DNA of 64,000 nt from Actinomadura pelletieri DSM 43383. Lineage in GTDB: Bacteria > Actinomycetota > Actinomycetes > Streptosporangiales > Streptosporangiaceae. The notes beneath the pieces were generated by a model. It was not told where the DNA came from, did not search any database, and saw only the letters and a program-made list of their open reading frames with translations. The stretch covers positions 1,230,980 to 1,294,979 of the forward strand of contig NZ_RBWU01000001.1 of the NCBI RefSeq assembly GCF_003634705.1, read 5' to 3'. A program made the translations under genes and the position numbers. This document shows positions 1-8,733 of the stretch, in pieces; within the stretch, counting starts at the first letter, position 1, and the number at the start of each line of letters is the position of its first letter.

Positions 1-3000
1 GCGGCTGGGCGACCGACGTGGACGCCGCGATGGACGCGCGCCTCCTCCACCCCCTCCAGCTCCCACCGAACCAGCTGATCGAGGACGGCACCGAACTCGC
101 GTCCTGGCTGCACCGGATCGACGAACCGCCCCGCTACGTCCTGATCCTCGCCGGAGGCGTCATCGTCCTCGCCGACCGCGCCGGTTGGGGCGAGGGCCGG
201 TACATCGCCGCCAGCCTCGACGTCGCGCTCGGCCGCAACGACCCGGCGGAACTGGAGGTCATCGCCGCGCTGTTCGGCGCCGACTCGCTGCTGCCCCCCG
301 CCGAAGGCGGAGACGAACCGCTCGCCGAACTGCTCACCAGCTCCCGCAACCACGCGGTCGGCGTGTCCAAGGAGCTGCGGGACGGCCTCAAAGAATCCGT
401 CGAACTCATCGCCAACGAGGTCCTGGACCGCATCCGGGAACAGGGCGCCGACCCCGAAGACGTCATGGAACCGCGCGAACTCGCCGACCAGCTCGGCCGC
501 GAGTCGCTGCGATACCTGTACCGGATCCTGTTCCTGCTGTACGCGGAGGCCCGTCCCGAACTCGGCATCCTCCCCACCAAGGACCAGGACTACCTCAAGG
601 GCTACGGCCTCGCCCGCCTCGGCGACCTGGTGGTCCGCGACCTCACCGGCGAACAGTCCCGCAACTCGTTCCACCTGTACGAGTCGCTCGACCTGCTGTT
701 CCGGATGGTGAACAAAGGACACCGCCCCCGCAACGGCCACGACGACGACACCCCCGACGGCGAGGGCCTGCGCTTCGAACCCCTCCGCTCCGACCTGTTC
801 GAGCCGCAGTCGGTGAAACTCATCGGCTCCATCACCGTGGACGACGACGAGGACGAACGCGTCATCGACACCCGGCTCCGCAACGGAACCTTGCACCGCG
901 TCCTGCGCCGCCTCATGCTCACCAAGGGCCGCCGCAAGGAACGTGGTGGGTTCATCTCGTACGCGCAGCTCGGCATCAACCAGCTCGGCGCCGTGTACGA
1001 GGGCCTGATGTCGTACACCGGGTTCATCGCCCGCGAGGACCTGTACGAGGTCGCCAAGAACGGCGACCCCAAGGACGGCTCCTGGATGATCCCCGCATCC
1101 AAGGCCGACGACTACCCACAGGACGTCTTCGTCCGCCGCACGGACCAGACCGAGGAAGAGTTCGTCCGCTACGACAAGGGCACGTTCGTCTACCGCCTCG
1201 CAGGCCGCGACCGCGAAACCTCGGCGTCGTACTACACGCCCGAGTCACTGACCCAGGTCACCGTCCAACTCGCTCTCAAGCATCGACTCGACCAGGACGG
1301 GACGACCACGACGGCCCGCGAGATCCTCGGCTGGAAGATCTGCGAGCCCGCCCTCGGCTCCGGCGCCTTCCTCAACGAGGCCATTAACCAGGTCGCCGCC
1401 GAATACCTCAAGCGCCGCCAGAAGGAACTCGGCCGGGACATCGACCCGGACGACTACGAGACCGAGCTGCAACGCGCCAAGGCCTACATCGCGCTGCACA
1501 ACTCGTACGGCGTCGACCTGAACGACACCGCGATCGAGCTGGCCGAGGTGTCCCTCTGGCTGAACGTCATGCACCCCGGCCTCCAGGCCCCCTGGTTCGG
1601 CCTGCACCTACGTCGAGGCAACTCCCTCATCGGCGCGGGCCGCAAGGTCTACGACGCGGCGCAGCTCACCAAGGGCACCTGGCTGAAGGAAGCCCCGGAG
1701 GAAATCCCCTTCCGCGACGGCGAGATCCCGTCCGGCAAGGTCCACCACTTCTTGCTCCCCGCCGAAGGCTGGGGAGCCGTAGCCGGAGCCAAGGAAGCGA
1801 AGAACCTGGCCCCCGACCAGGCAAAGCAACTGGCCGCCTGGCGCAAGAAGATGAGGGCCAGGGTCTCCGACAAGGGCCGCAAGACAACCCAACTGAAGCG
1901 CCTCCAGGCCCTGACGAAGCGCGCCGAGTACCTGTGGGAACTGGTCATCCAGCGCCTCACCATCTCCGAACGCGAGATCAGCCGCGCCATCAACGTCTGG
2001 GGCGCCGACTGGATCGACCAGCCGGAAAACGCCGTCCCCAAAGAGAAGGTGTACGCCGACCTGACGGCTCCTGGCACCCCGTACTGGCGCCTGAAGACGG
2101 TCATGGACGCCTGGTGCGCCCTCTGGTTCTGGCCCCTCGACAAGGCTGACCTCTTGGACGGCACCGCCGACGTTTACGGCACCAAGGCGGACGAACTAGA
2201 GCCCGTCCACACCATCGCCGACGACGAAAACCGCCCCACCCCAGAACCTGAGGCCACCGGCCTCTCACCGGTTTATGTGACCGACTCGCTCTTCGGCACA
2301 GAGCCCGAGCAACTCGACCTCACGGGTGCCGTGTCTCAGGCCAATGTCGCCACAGGCGGCGGCGTCAAATGGAAGCAGACCAAGGCCCGCAAACCTTCCC
2401 TGGACCAGGTCCGCCGAGTCATCCCCCTGGCCTCCCTGGACGACTGGCTCGACTTCGCCGAAGCCGTCCTCGGCCGCGCGGACGTCCCAGCAGACTCACT
2501 GGCCCACCATTTCAGCAACCTCACCGAGTTGGCGGAGTACGAAGACCAGCTCCCCAGCTGGACCGGCATGGACGACGCCATCTCGGGACTCAACGAACGC
2601 TTCCTCTGGCTCGCCACTGCTGAAGACATCAGTAAAGAGCAGGCCTTCTTTCACTGGGAACTCATGTTCGCGCAGGTCTTCAGGGACGGTGGATTCGATA
2701 TCCAGGTTGGCAATCCCCCCTGGGTGCGGCCTCGCTGGCAGGAGGATGCAGTTCTGGCTGAGCTGAAGCCATGGTTCAAGCTTGTCGACAAACCAAGTGT
2801 AGAGAAATGGCGCGAAGAAAAGCGGAGTGTGCTTAAGGACGCTACACCCAGAGGTGTCTTTCTTGTTGAGATGTCCTTGAATGCGGGTACCGTAGAGTTT
2901 CTTGGCTCAGGAAGTATGTATCCCTTGCTTTGTGGGACGCAGCCTGACTTCTACCGTGCCTTCATGTGTCGCACGTGGGCCAGCCTCAGCCCGCAGGGGG

Positions 3001-4607
3001 TCGTGGGGCTGATACACCCTGACAGTCACTTCGGTGGAGTTAAAGAAGGTTTGCTTCGCGCTGCTTCGTACCGGCATCTGCGAATACATGGGCACTTCAC
3101 AAATGTAGGAAACTGGGCCTTTCCTAATCCAGTCAGCAGGAAGACCGAATTTGGACTTCATGTATACGGCGTGAGTCAAGGGATCAATTTCGTCAACGTT
3201 AGTTGGCTGTTCCACTCAAGTACCTTGATTGAATCACTTGTGCATGATGGCAGCGGGCCCTCCGTTGGACTGAAGTACAAGGGAAGTTGGGATCTTCGTC
3301 CACATGCGGAGCGCCTCGTTACTGTGGACGTGGCATTGCTGCAAGAGTGGCGGCGACTTCTGGGACACCAAGGCAGGCCTGAAGAGGCTCCATTGCTTAC
3401 TCCAGCGACCACGGCCGAGCAGGAGGCAATGTCTGCACTTGCGGGAATAACGTACCGTCTACGGGCTCAAAAGCTACGAATCAGTCGCGGGTATGATGAA
3501 GCGAACGCAAAGAAGGAAGGCGTTATTCGCTGGGATACACGCAGGCGTGAATCAATTAACGAAATCATCTTGCAGGGACCGCATTTTTCGCAAGCAACGC
3601 CGTTCAGTAAGCAGCCCAATATTCCGTGCAAAAACAACCAAGACTGGTTGGCGTGGGATCACGTCCGGCTATCGAGTAACGCTTTGCCGGTAACGAACTA
3701 CGTTCGGGCAACCGACGAGACTTCATATCTTGCCGCGCAAGACCAGTGGTCAATGCATGAGGCTCTACCGCGCCCCTATACTGCATTCTATCGACTGGCC
3801 TGGCGTCGCATGATCCCACTTGCGAATGAGCGTTCCTTGTTTGCTGCGCTAATTCCGCCTGGGCCTGCACATGTAAACGCGGTTCACACTCTTGCAATAC
3901 CGGAGACTAGATGCACGGCGCTGGCGGCCGGATTCTGGGCTGCCTTGCCACTGGATTATCTACTAAGAATCTCAGGACGAGCTGACCTGCAAATCGGTGA
4001 CGCGCCGAATATGCCAGCTGCTGACCCAGGCCATCCGCTGGCTACAGCGCTGTTGCTACGGACTCTTCGGCTCAACTGCATGACCGATGCCTACGCTGAT
4101 CTTTGGGCTGAGTTGTACGATTCTTCTTGGAGTAGCGAAAGCTGGGCAGCAGACTGGCCTGGGCTGGCTCCCCTAAACGACTCGGCCGCCATGACGTCCG
4201 AGTGGAACTATGGCACACCGCTCCGCACCGAGCGTGAACGTCGGGCGGCCCTGGTCGAGTTGGATGCGATGGTTGCGCTCTGGCTTGGCATGACGGCCGA
4301 GCAACTTGTGGCGATCTATCGGTCTCGGTATCCCGTCCTGTCCGACTATGAGGCGCAGATCTGGTTTGACGCTAACGGGCGGAAAATTGCAGGCAATCAC
4401 AACACGTTTGGCTATGGGCAGACCAAGGAGCACTTCAAGCAGCTTCAAGAGCATCTCGACCCTGAGGTCAATGGTCCCGTCCCGGACGGGTATGAGGCGC
4501 CGTTTTACAAGGCGGATCGGGAAAACGAGTATCGGGAGGCGCATGCGGTGTTTGCGGAGCGGCTTCGGGCGTCCGGGTGGGATGGTCCTATCGCTGATGG
4601 GCGGTAG
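1..4607 (+). CDS. Large Eco57I-type adenine-N6 DNA methyltransferase, 5' end outside window
   Basis: Predicted SAM-dependent DNA adenine methylase, the modification arm of a DISARM/BREX-like or type IIG-like defence locus. The frame is open to base 3, so the true start is probably upstream; GTG at 18 is only the first start codon inside the window. Counting from 18, motif I (EPALGSGAF) lies at about residues 443-451 and the catalytic NPPW at 899-902, with a long insertion between them as in DrmMI/PglX-type enzymes. No N-terminal nuclease motif is visible, but the N-terminus is incomplete. After about base 2640 the third codon positions become clearly less GC-rich, coinciding with the C-terminal target-recognition half. 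The family assignment is firm. The system it belongs to is inferred from the DUF1998 helicase operon 12 kb downstream. Confidence 0.88.
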   Translation, partial: GWATDVDAAMDARLLHPLQLPPNQLIEDGTELASWLHRIDEPPRYVLILAGGVIVLADRAGWGEGRYIAASLDVALGRNDPAELEVIAALFGADSLLPPAEGGDEPLAELLTSSRNHAVGVSKELRDGLKESVELIANEVLDRIREQGADPEDVMEPRELADQLGRESLRYLYRILFLLYAEARPELGILPTKDQDYLKGYGLARLGDLVVRDLTGEQSRNSFHLYESLDLLFRMVNKGHRPRNGHDDDTPDGEGLRFEPLRSDLFEPQSVKLIGSITVDDDEDERVIDTRLRNGTLHRVLRRLMLTKGRRKERGGFISYAQLGINQLGAVYEGLMSYTGFIAREDLYEVAKNGDPKDGSWMIPASKADDYPQDVFVRRTDQTEEEFVRYDKGTFVYRLAGRDRETSASYYTPESLTQVTVQLALKHRLDQDGTTTTAREILGWKICEPALGSGAFLNEAINQVAAEYLKRRQKELGRDIDPDDYETELQRAKAYIALHNSYGVDLNDTAIELAEVSLWLNVMHPGLQAPWFGLHLRRGNSLIGAGRKVYDAAQLTKGTWLKEAPEEIPFRDGEIPSGKVHHFLLPAEGWGAVAGAKEAKNLAPDQAKQLAAWRKKMRARVSDKGRKTTQLKRLQALTKRAEYLWELVIQRLTISEREISRAINVWGADWIDQPENAVPKEKVYADLTAPGTPYWRLKTVMDAWCALWFWPLDKADLLDGTADVYGTKADELEPVHTIADDENRPTPEPEATGLSPVYVTDSLFGTEPEQLDLTGAVSQANVATGGGVKWKQTKARKPSLDQVRRVIPLASLDDWLDFAEAVLGRADVPADSLAHHFSNLTELAEYEDQLPSWTGMDDAISGLNERFLWLATAEDISKEQAFFHWELMFAQVFRDGGFDIQVGNPPWVRPRWQEDAVLAELKPWFKLVDKPSVEKWREEKRSVLKDATPRGVFLVEMSLNAGTVEFLGSGSMYPLLCGTQPDFYRAFMCRTWASLSPQGVVGLIHPDSHFGGVKEGLLRAASYRHLRIHGHFTNVGNWAFPNPVSRKTEFGLHVYGVSQGINFVNVSWLFHSSTLIESLVHDGSGPSVGLKYKGSWDLRPHAERLVTVDVALLQEWRRLLGHQGRPEEAPLLTPATTAEQEAMSALAGITYRLRAQKLRISRGYDEANAKKEGVIRWDTRRRESINEIILQGPHFSQATPFSKQPNIPCKNNQDWLAWDHVRLSSNALPVTNYVRATDETSYLAAQDQWSMHEALPRPYTAFYRLAWRRMIPLANERSLFAALIPPGPAHVNAVHTLAIPETRCTALAAGFWAALPLDYLLRISGRADLQIGDAPNMPAADPGHPLATALLLRTLRLNCMTDAYADLWAELYDSSWSSESWAADWPGLAPLNDSAAMTSEWNYGTPLRTERERRAALVELDAMVALWLGMTAEQLVAIYRSRYPVLSDYEAQIWFDANGRKIAGNHNTFGYGQTKEHFKQLQEHLDPEVNGPVPDGYEAPFYKADRENEYREAHAVFAERLRASGWDGPIADGR

Positions 4608-4712
4608 GGCTTGAGTTGTGGTGTGGTTTCTGCGGCCGGGTGTGGACGTGGGATGCATGGCGTAGTCCGATAGAATTGGCCCACCACCCCACAAGTAGGA
4701 CGAGGGTCGAAG

Positions 4713-5975
4713 ATGGCGGATGAGCAAGGTGATCAGTCGTACATGAACCGCGTTCTGAAGCAACTGTCGGGCGTGCTCGACGAGTTGCCGAAGCCGGTGC
4801 GGAGCGCGGTAAAGAGGGAAATCGAGGAGCTGCACGGCCTGTTGCACGAGCGGCGTTCGCCGCGGGTCATGGTCCTCGGCCGCCGGGGTGCGGGGAAGTC
4901 TCAGCTCATCAACGCCATCGCTTCCGCGAAGCTTCGTCCCGTTGGTCATGTGACGGCGCAGACCGGGGCCGCCAAGTGGGAGACGTTGCAGTTCGGCGGG
5001 CGCTCGGTCGAAGTACTCGACACTCGGGGTGTGCAGGAGGGGTCGCAGCCTACGGAAGAGGACCCCAACGTCACGGTCGAAGAGTCACTGCGCGCCGCCA
5101 TCTCCGACCACTGCCCGGACGTGATTCTCTTCTGCGTCCAGGCCCGACAGGTCGATTCCGCGATCAACGCCGACCTCGACTTCGCGGAAATGTCGCTGCG
5201 TGCAGCCTTGGACGAGCAGGGCGATGTGTCGGAAGAAGCCCGGGTCAAGATTATTCCGGTGCTCACGCAATGCGATCAGATGGAGCCCTCCGATGTCCGT
5301 TTGGATGAGGGCGATCCGGAGAAGATGCAGCACGTGAACGAGGCGGTTGAGGTATTCAACCGGCATTTGCGCGGACGCGATTTCCTGTGGAAGCACGTAG
5401 CTTCCGGGGCGATACCCGTCTGTGCCTCCTTCTATCTGTTCCCAGACGAGCGGGTCAACCCCAACCGTGACTACCGGTGGGGCATCGAGCGGCTTGCCGT
5501 GCAGATCGCCGAGACCATTCCTAGTGAGGCGTTGTTGGAGTTCACGCGCCTCGCCCAGTTTCGGCAAATCCAAGAGAAGCTGGCGAAGAGGGTAGTCCTG
5601 CTCTTCGCCGGTATCTGCGGCGCCACCGGATTGTCGCCGATGCCGGTGGCGGACATGCCGATCATCACCTCACTCCAAATCATGATGGTCGTTGTCATTG
5701 CGTACATCTCGGGGCGGGAGATGTCACTGGACACGGCACGTGACTTCCTGGCGGGCCTCGGCATCAACGTGGGCGCCGGTTTCGTCCTTCGCGAGGCCGC
5801 CCGTGCCCTGGTCAAAATCATTCCGGTGGCCGGGAACGTGATCTCCGGGACCATCGCGAGCGGCGCCACAAAGGTCATCGGCAACGCGGCCATCAGTTAC
5901 TACATCGGCCACAAGTCCATGTCCGACGTCCAGAAGAAGTTCAAGCGCGGCCTACGCGAGATCGAGGCCACCTGA
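4713..5975 (+). CDS. Small GTPase with C-terminal DUF697-like membrane domain
   Basis: A 420-aa protein. G1/Walker A GRRGAGKS is at residues 56-63, a G3 motif DTRG lies near 107-110, and TQCD stands in for the usual NKxD specificity motif. The last 150 residues hold hydrophobic stretches (LFAGICGATGL, then ITSLQIMMVVVIAYI) of the type found in Era/YcjX-like GTPases with DUF697, suggesting membrane association. A GGACGAGGG ribosome-binding site precedes the ATG. It follows the methyltransferase by 105 bp on the same strand, with no clear terminator between them, so co-expression is possible. Dynamin-like or GTPase effectors occur in defence islands, but a defence role here is only positional inference. 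Confidence 0.8.
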   Translation: MADEQGDQSYMNRVLKQLSGVLDELPKPVRSAVKREIEELHGLLHERRSPRVMVLGRRGAGKSQLINAIASAKLRPVGHVTAQTGAAKWETLQFGGRSVEVLDTRGVQEGSQPTEEDPNVTVEESLRAAISDHCPDVILFCVQARQVDSAINADLDFAEMSLRAALDEQGDVSEEARVKIIPVLTQCDQMEPSDVRLDEGDPEKMQHVNEAVEVFNRHLRGRDFLWKHVASGAIPVCASFYLFPDERVNPNRDYRWGIERLAVQIAETIPSEALLEFTRLAQFRQIQEKLAKRVVLLFAGICGATGLSPMPVADMPIITSLQIMMVVVIAYISGREMSLDTARDFLAGLGINVGAGFVLREAARALVKIIPVAGNVISGTIASGATKVIGNAAISYYIGHKSMSDVQKKFKRGLREIEAT

Positions 5976-6151
5976 CAACACGGCACGAGTCCGAGCGTCT
6001 CCACGGCTAAGGCCCCGACACTAAAACGGAACCAGCGAGGAACCGCTCCGCATGACGCGGGACCGGTCGGGGTGGGTAACCAGGGCAAGCAGGACCACGA
6101 TCAGCTCGTCCATCTAGACACTCTCAGGCACCGTCTCAGGATGTTGGACGG

Positions 6152-6412
6152 TCAGCGCGTGTCGGCGGCGGCCTGGACGGCGGTGCGCAGGGCCGCGCGG
6201 GTCAGCAGGAGGACGGGACCGTCCGGGTCCTTGCTGTCCCGCATCGCCACCACCCCGGCCACATCCGCCAACTCCACGCAGTCCCCGCCGTTCTCGCCAC
6301 TGCGGTGAGCCTTGCGCCAATGCGTGTCGCGAACGCTCGCCAGTTCGACGCAGTTCCCGCCGTTGGACGTCGTGTAGCTGCTCTTACGCCAGTTGAGGTT
6401 TTCCAGGGGCAT
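6152..6412 (-). CDS. DUF397 protein with an internal partial duplication
   Basis: An 86-aa protein. It contains two consecutive DUF397 beginnings: WRKSSYTTSNGGNCVELA near residue 8, then WRKAHRSGENGGDCVELA near residue 32, followed by one normal DUF397 ending. The second half is almost identical to the DUF397 gene at 6596-6784, which suggests recombination fused a diverged head to a copy of that gene. DUF397 proteins usually accompany Scr1-type HTH regulators, as here (HTH gene at 6775-7596, same strand), and are thought to form a regulatory or toxin-antitoxin-like pair. ATG at 6412 gives MPLENLNWRKSS, a typical DUF397 start. Confidence 0.8.
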   Translation of the reverse strand: MPLENLNWRKSSYTTSNGGNCVELASVRDTHWRKAHRSGENGGDCVELADVAGVVAMRDSKDPDGPVLLLTRAALRTAVQAAADTR

Positions 6413-6595
6413 GGAGCCAGTGTCGGGCGCATGGTCGAGCTTGTCAGCGGGCGCGTCCGCTCGTCCGAGGTCACCTTTGGGATAGGGCGACCAGCGCGGG
6501 CCAGGACCGTGTGAGGGATGAGGGGCGGCGGGTCGTCCGGGTCCGGGGGGATGGGACGACTCGCCGCTACTCGGTGGGTTAAAGGTGCTGGTTGG

Positions 6596-6784
6596 TCAGT
6601 GGGTCTCGGTGGCGGACTGGACGGCGGTGCGCAGGGCCGCCCGGGTCAGCAGGAGGACGGGGCCGTCCGGGTTCTTGCTGTCCCGCACCGCCACCACCCC
6701 GGCCACGTCCGCCAGCTCGACGCAGTCACCGCCGTTGGAAGCGCTGCGGGTGCTCTTTCGCCACTTGGCGTCGCTCAGGTCCAT
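6596..6784 (-). CDS. DUF397 protein, partner of the upstream HTH regulator
   Basis: A 62-aa protein beginning MDLSDAKWRKSTRS with the core SNGGDCVELA and an ending VAVRDSKNPDGP, which is canonical DUF397. Its ATG lies inside the last codons of the HTH regulator gene (10-nt overlap), so the two are translationally coupled. Together they form the common actinomycete HTH-DUF397 pair that controls differentiation or acts like a toxin-antitoxin module. Its 3' 165 bp are nearly duplicated in the DUF397 gene at 6152. Confidence 0.9.
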   Translation of the reverse strand: MDLSDAKWRKSTRSASNGGDCVELADVAGVVAVRDSKNPDGPVLLLTRAALRTAVQSATETH

Positions 6785-7596
6785 TTGTCGTGGGCCACCT
6801 TTCTGATCAACTCGCGCGACATCTCTTGGGTGAGGGCTCGCGAGCCGAGGGCAACCAGGGTCTTCGCCAGGATGGACAGGTCTGCGGGGTCGTCTGTCGT
6901 GATGGGACGTACAGCCGTCTCGATATACGCGACCTCGCTGCGATCGGCCATCGTCGCGATCACGAATGCGCCCGTGTTGCCGTCGTGCTCGCCGCTTCCC
7001 AAGACTACTTGAACCGTGACGTTGGGCAACGTACTCATCTCTATGAGGTGCTCGAGTTGCTCCCTCATCGTCTCGACGGTGCCGACCTGGTTGTGTAGTA
7101 CGTGCTCGTTGAGGAGCACCAGGTAGGTCGGGGACGGTGCCTCGTCGTCCTCGGGCTTCTTGGTGAGAATGGCCTGACGGGCGATCCGCGCCTCCGCAGC
7201 GGCTTCGTTGCCATGCAGGATCGCCACCGCGTACGCCGGGGTCTGCACCAGACCAGGCATCACGGAATGCTGCCAGGTGACCAGCATCGCCGCGTCCGTC
7301 TCGATTTTCGGCCAGTCGAACCACAGTGGGACGGGATGTCCGTCTTTGTTGAGGTCTTGCCAGAGATTGATTAGCGCGCCACCTGCCTCCAGGTAGTCGT
7401 CCACCAGCTCCACAAAGGAGCGGGTGGCGCGCTTCTTGCCATTCTCGATCTTGCTGACCTGTGGTCCGCTCACCTGTGTGAGGTGAGCGATGGTCTCTTG
7501 CTTGATCCCTTTGGCCTCACGCATCCGGCGCATCTGTCGGCCGAAGGCGATAAGGGCGGGGGAATCGCTGGGGCGCCGCTGACGTCGAGGGGACAT
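6775..7596 (-). CDS. Scr1-family helix-turn-helix transcriptional regulator
   Basis: A 273-aa protein. An XRE-type HTH occupies roughly residues 15-70 (RQMRRMREAKGIKQETIAH, then VSKIENGKKRAT). It is followed by the long alpha/beta domain usual for Scr1/DUF5753 proteins, with the characteristic VMPGLVQTPAYA segment. AAGGCAAGGG precedes the ATG at 7596. The gene is divergent from the RsbW-like ATPase gene at 7731, and the 134-bp gap between them holds two inverted repeats. It overlaps its DUF397 partner downstream. Family membership is clear; the target genes are unknown, though the divergent ATPase gene is the obvious candidate. Confidence 0.93.
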   Translation of the reverse strand: MSPRRQRRPSDSPALIAFGRQMRRMREAKGIKQETIAHLTQVSGPQVSKIENGKKRATRSFVELVDDYLEAGGALINLWQDLNKDGHPVPLWFDWPKIETDAAMLVTWQHSVMPGLVQTPAYAVAILHGNEAAAEARIARQAILTKKPEDDEAPSPTYLVLLNEHVLHNQVGTVETMREQLEHLIEMSTLPNVTVQVVLGSGEHDGNTGAFVIATMADRSEVAYIETAVRPITTDDPADLSILAKTLVALGSRALTQEMSRELIRKVAHDKWT

Positions 7597-7646
7597 GGCC
7601 CTTGCCTTTCGATGGAAGGTGCCTTGACGGGGGGTGATGTTCCATT

Positions 7647-7715
7647 GGTTGCCGCCTTGTTAGGGCAACCACATTTTAAAGCGTTGGTGGCTCACTGTGT
7701 GCTGTACGACACACA
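7647..7715. promoter_or_regulatory. Divergent control region with two inverted repeats
   Basis: Between the divergent HTH and ATPase genes there is a perfect 7-bp inverted repeat, GGTTGCC (7647-7653) and GGCAACC (7664-7670). A 20-bp imperfect palindrome at 7696-7715 has TGTGTG and CACACA arms, with 16 of 20 positions symmetrical. Both are plausible operators for the HTH regulator. Binding is inferred from position only. Confidence 0.45.
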
Positions 7716-7730
7716 ACGTGAGGAGTGATC

Positions 7731-8126
7731 ATGGTTCAGGCGGCGGTGGAGAACGCGATGGTGGTGAAGCAGGACCTCAGGGTGGTCGGGGAGGTGCGGC
7801 GGTTCGTGCGGCTGGTCACCGGCCAGTGGGGCATGGACGACTTCGTCCCGTGCCTGGTGGCCAGCGAACTGGTCACCAACGCGCTCCAGCACACCTCCAG
7901 GCTGGACGACGACGTGACCCTGCGACTGGGCCGCACCGACGACGGCGCCCTCTGGATGGAAGTCCAAGACACCACCCCCGCCCTCCCCCACATGCCGGAG
8001 ACAGACCCGATCAGCGAAGCGGGCCGGGGCCTGCTCATCGTCGACCAGCTCTGCCGCTGCTGGGGCGTCCGCCCCCTGGCCGACAACACCGGCAAAGTCG
8101 TCTTCGCGGTCATCGACGCGGCTTGA
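7731..8126 (+). CDS. RsbW-like ATP-binding protein (HATPase_c_2)
   Basis: A 131-aa protein of the serine kinase/anti-sigma-like GHKL type. The N box appears as ASELVTNALQH and the G2 box as EAGRGLLIVDQLC, and the whole protein is one GHKL fold, as in the many actinomycete RsbW-like proteins. ATG at 7731 is preferred over the in-frame GTG at 7725 because AGGAG at 7721-7725 is correctly spaced for it. The gene is divergent from the Scr1 regulator, an arrangement repeated at 46.4-48.6 kb with another ATPase. Whether it binds a sigma factor or an anti-sigma antagonist cannot be told from sequence. Confidence 0.9.
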   Translation: MVQAAVENAMVVKQDLRVVGEVRRFVRLVTGQWGMDDFVPCLVASELVTNALQHTSRLDDDVTLRLGRTDDGALWMEVQDTTPALPHMPETDPISEAGRGLLIVDQLCRCWGVRPLADNTGKVVFAVIDAA

Positions 8127-8203
8127 AGACCAGCGGAGGGGCGGTCGGAGGGGGCCGCCTCTCCGCACCTTCATACCCCTCCTCCCACCCCTGCCGAGGA
8201 CCC

Positions 8204-8299
8204 GGCGTCCCGTTCCGCTTCCCCCTAGATGGAACGGACGCCACTGGGGAGGAGGTCGCGCGGACGAGGTGCCCCCTAGCTGCCCGCCCGCGCGACCTC
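8204..8299 (+). terminator. Twin hairpins after the ATPase gene
   Basis: Hairpin 1 pairs GGCGTCC-GTTCC (8204-8216, one bulged C) with GGAACGGACGCC (8231-8242). Hairpin 2 pairs GAGGTCGCGCGG (8252-8263) with its exact complement (8288-8299). Neither has a T tract, as is usual for actinomycete terminators. Both loops carry the octamer CCCCCTAG (8221-8228 and 8272-8279). Confidence 0.6.
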
Positions 8300-8360
8300 A
8301 CTCCCGGCAACTCCTGCGAACGCCGTCCGAACCCCACGGGCCGGTGACCGAAAGGACCAC

Positions 8361-8588
8361 GTGCGTAACGTGCTCAGAAAAGTCTGGGAGCGCTGGCAAC
8401 TCGAAGTGTTGCGGATGCGCTTCCCAAGCTGGGACATCGCCCGCATCGACCACGATGTCTGGCGCGTCAGCCGACCACCGGTCACCCGCGTAATCGTGGG
8501 CTCCATCGACACGGCCCGCGAAGAGATGGCCTGGTTCGACGACCTCTTCGCCAACGGCCTCCTCCACCAACCCCGCCGCCGCCTCTGA
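8361..8588 (+). CDS. Small hypothetical protein
   Basis: A 75-aa protein starting at GTG 8361 behind GAAAGGA. It is Trp- and Arg-rich (VWERWQLEVLRMRFPSW) and probably alpha/beta. The sequence reads like a short recognition or substrate-like module, but no family was recognised. Codon usage matches its neighbours and it follows the twin hairpins, so it is probably its own transcription unit. It could be part of a recombined larger gene. Confidence 0.5.
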   Translation: MRNVLRKVWERWQLEVLRMRFPSWDIARIDHDVWRVSRPPVTRVIVGSIDTAREEMAWFDDLFANGLLHQPRRRL

Positions 8589-8733
8589 CCCACCCCACCC
8601 TGCCGCGTCCACGCCGACCCATCCTCCCGATCCAGCGTCCCCATCCCCGAGTCGTCCGCCGCGATCCACGTGACCGTCCGGCGATGGTGCGACGCTGGAG
8701 TCCAAGGAAAGCGCGGCCCACGAAGGATTCGAA

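Noticed and set aside
18..20. GTG at 18 as the true start of the methyltransferase
   Set aside because: The frame continues to the window edge with similar coding character, and family members have more N-terminal sequence, so the gene is treated as truncated.
4173..4949. 258-codon minus-strand frame over the methyltransferase/GTPase junction
   Set aside because: It spans two plus-strand genes and their gap, with no domain and no start-site support.
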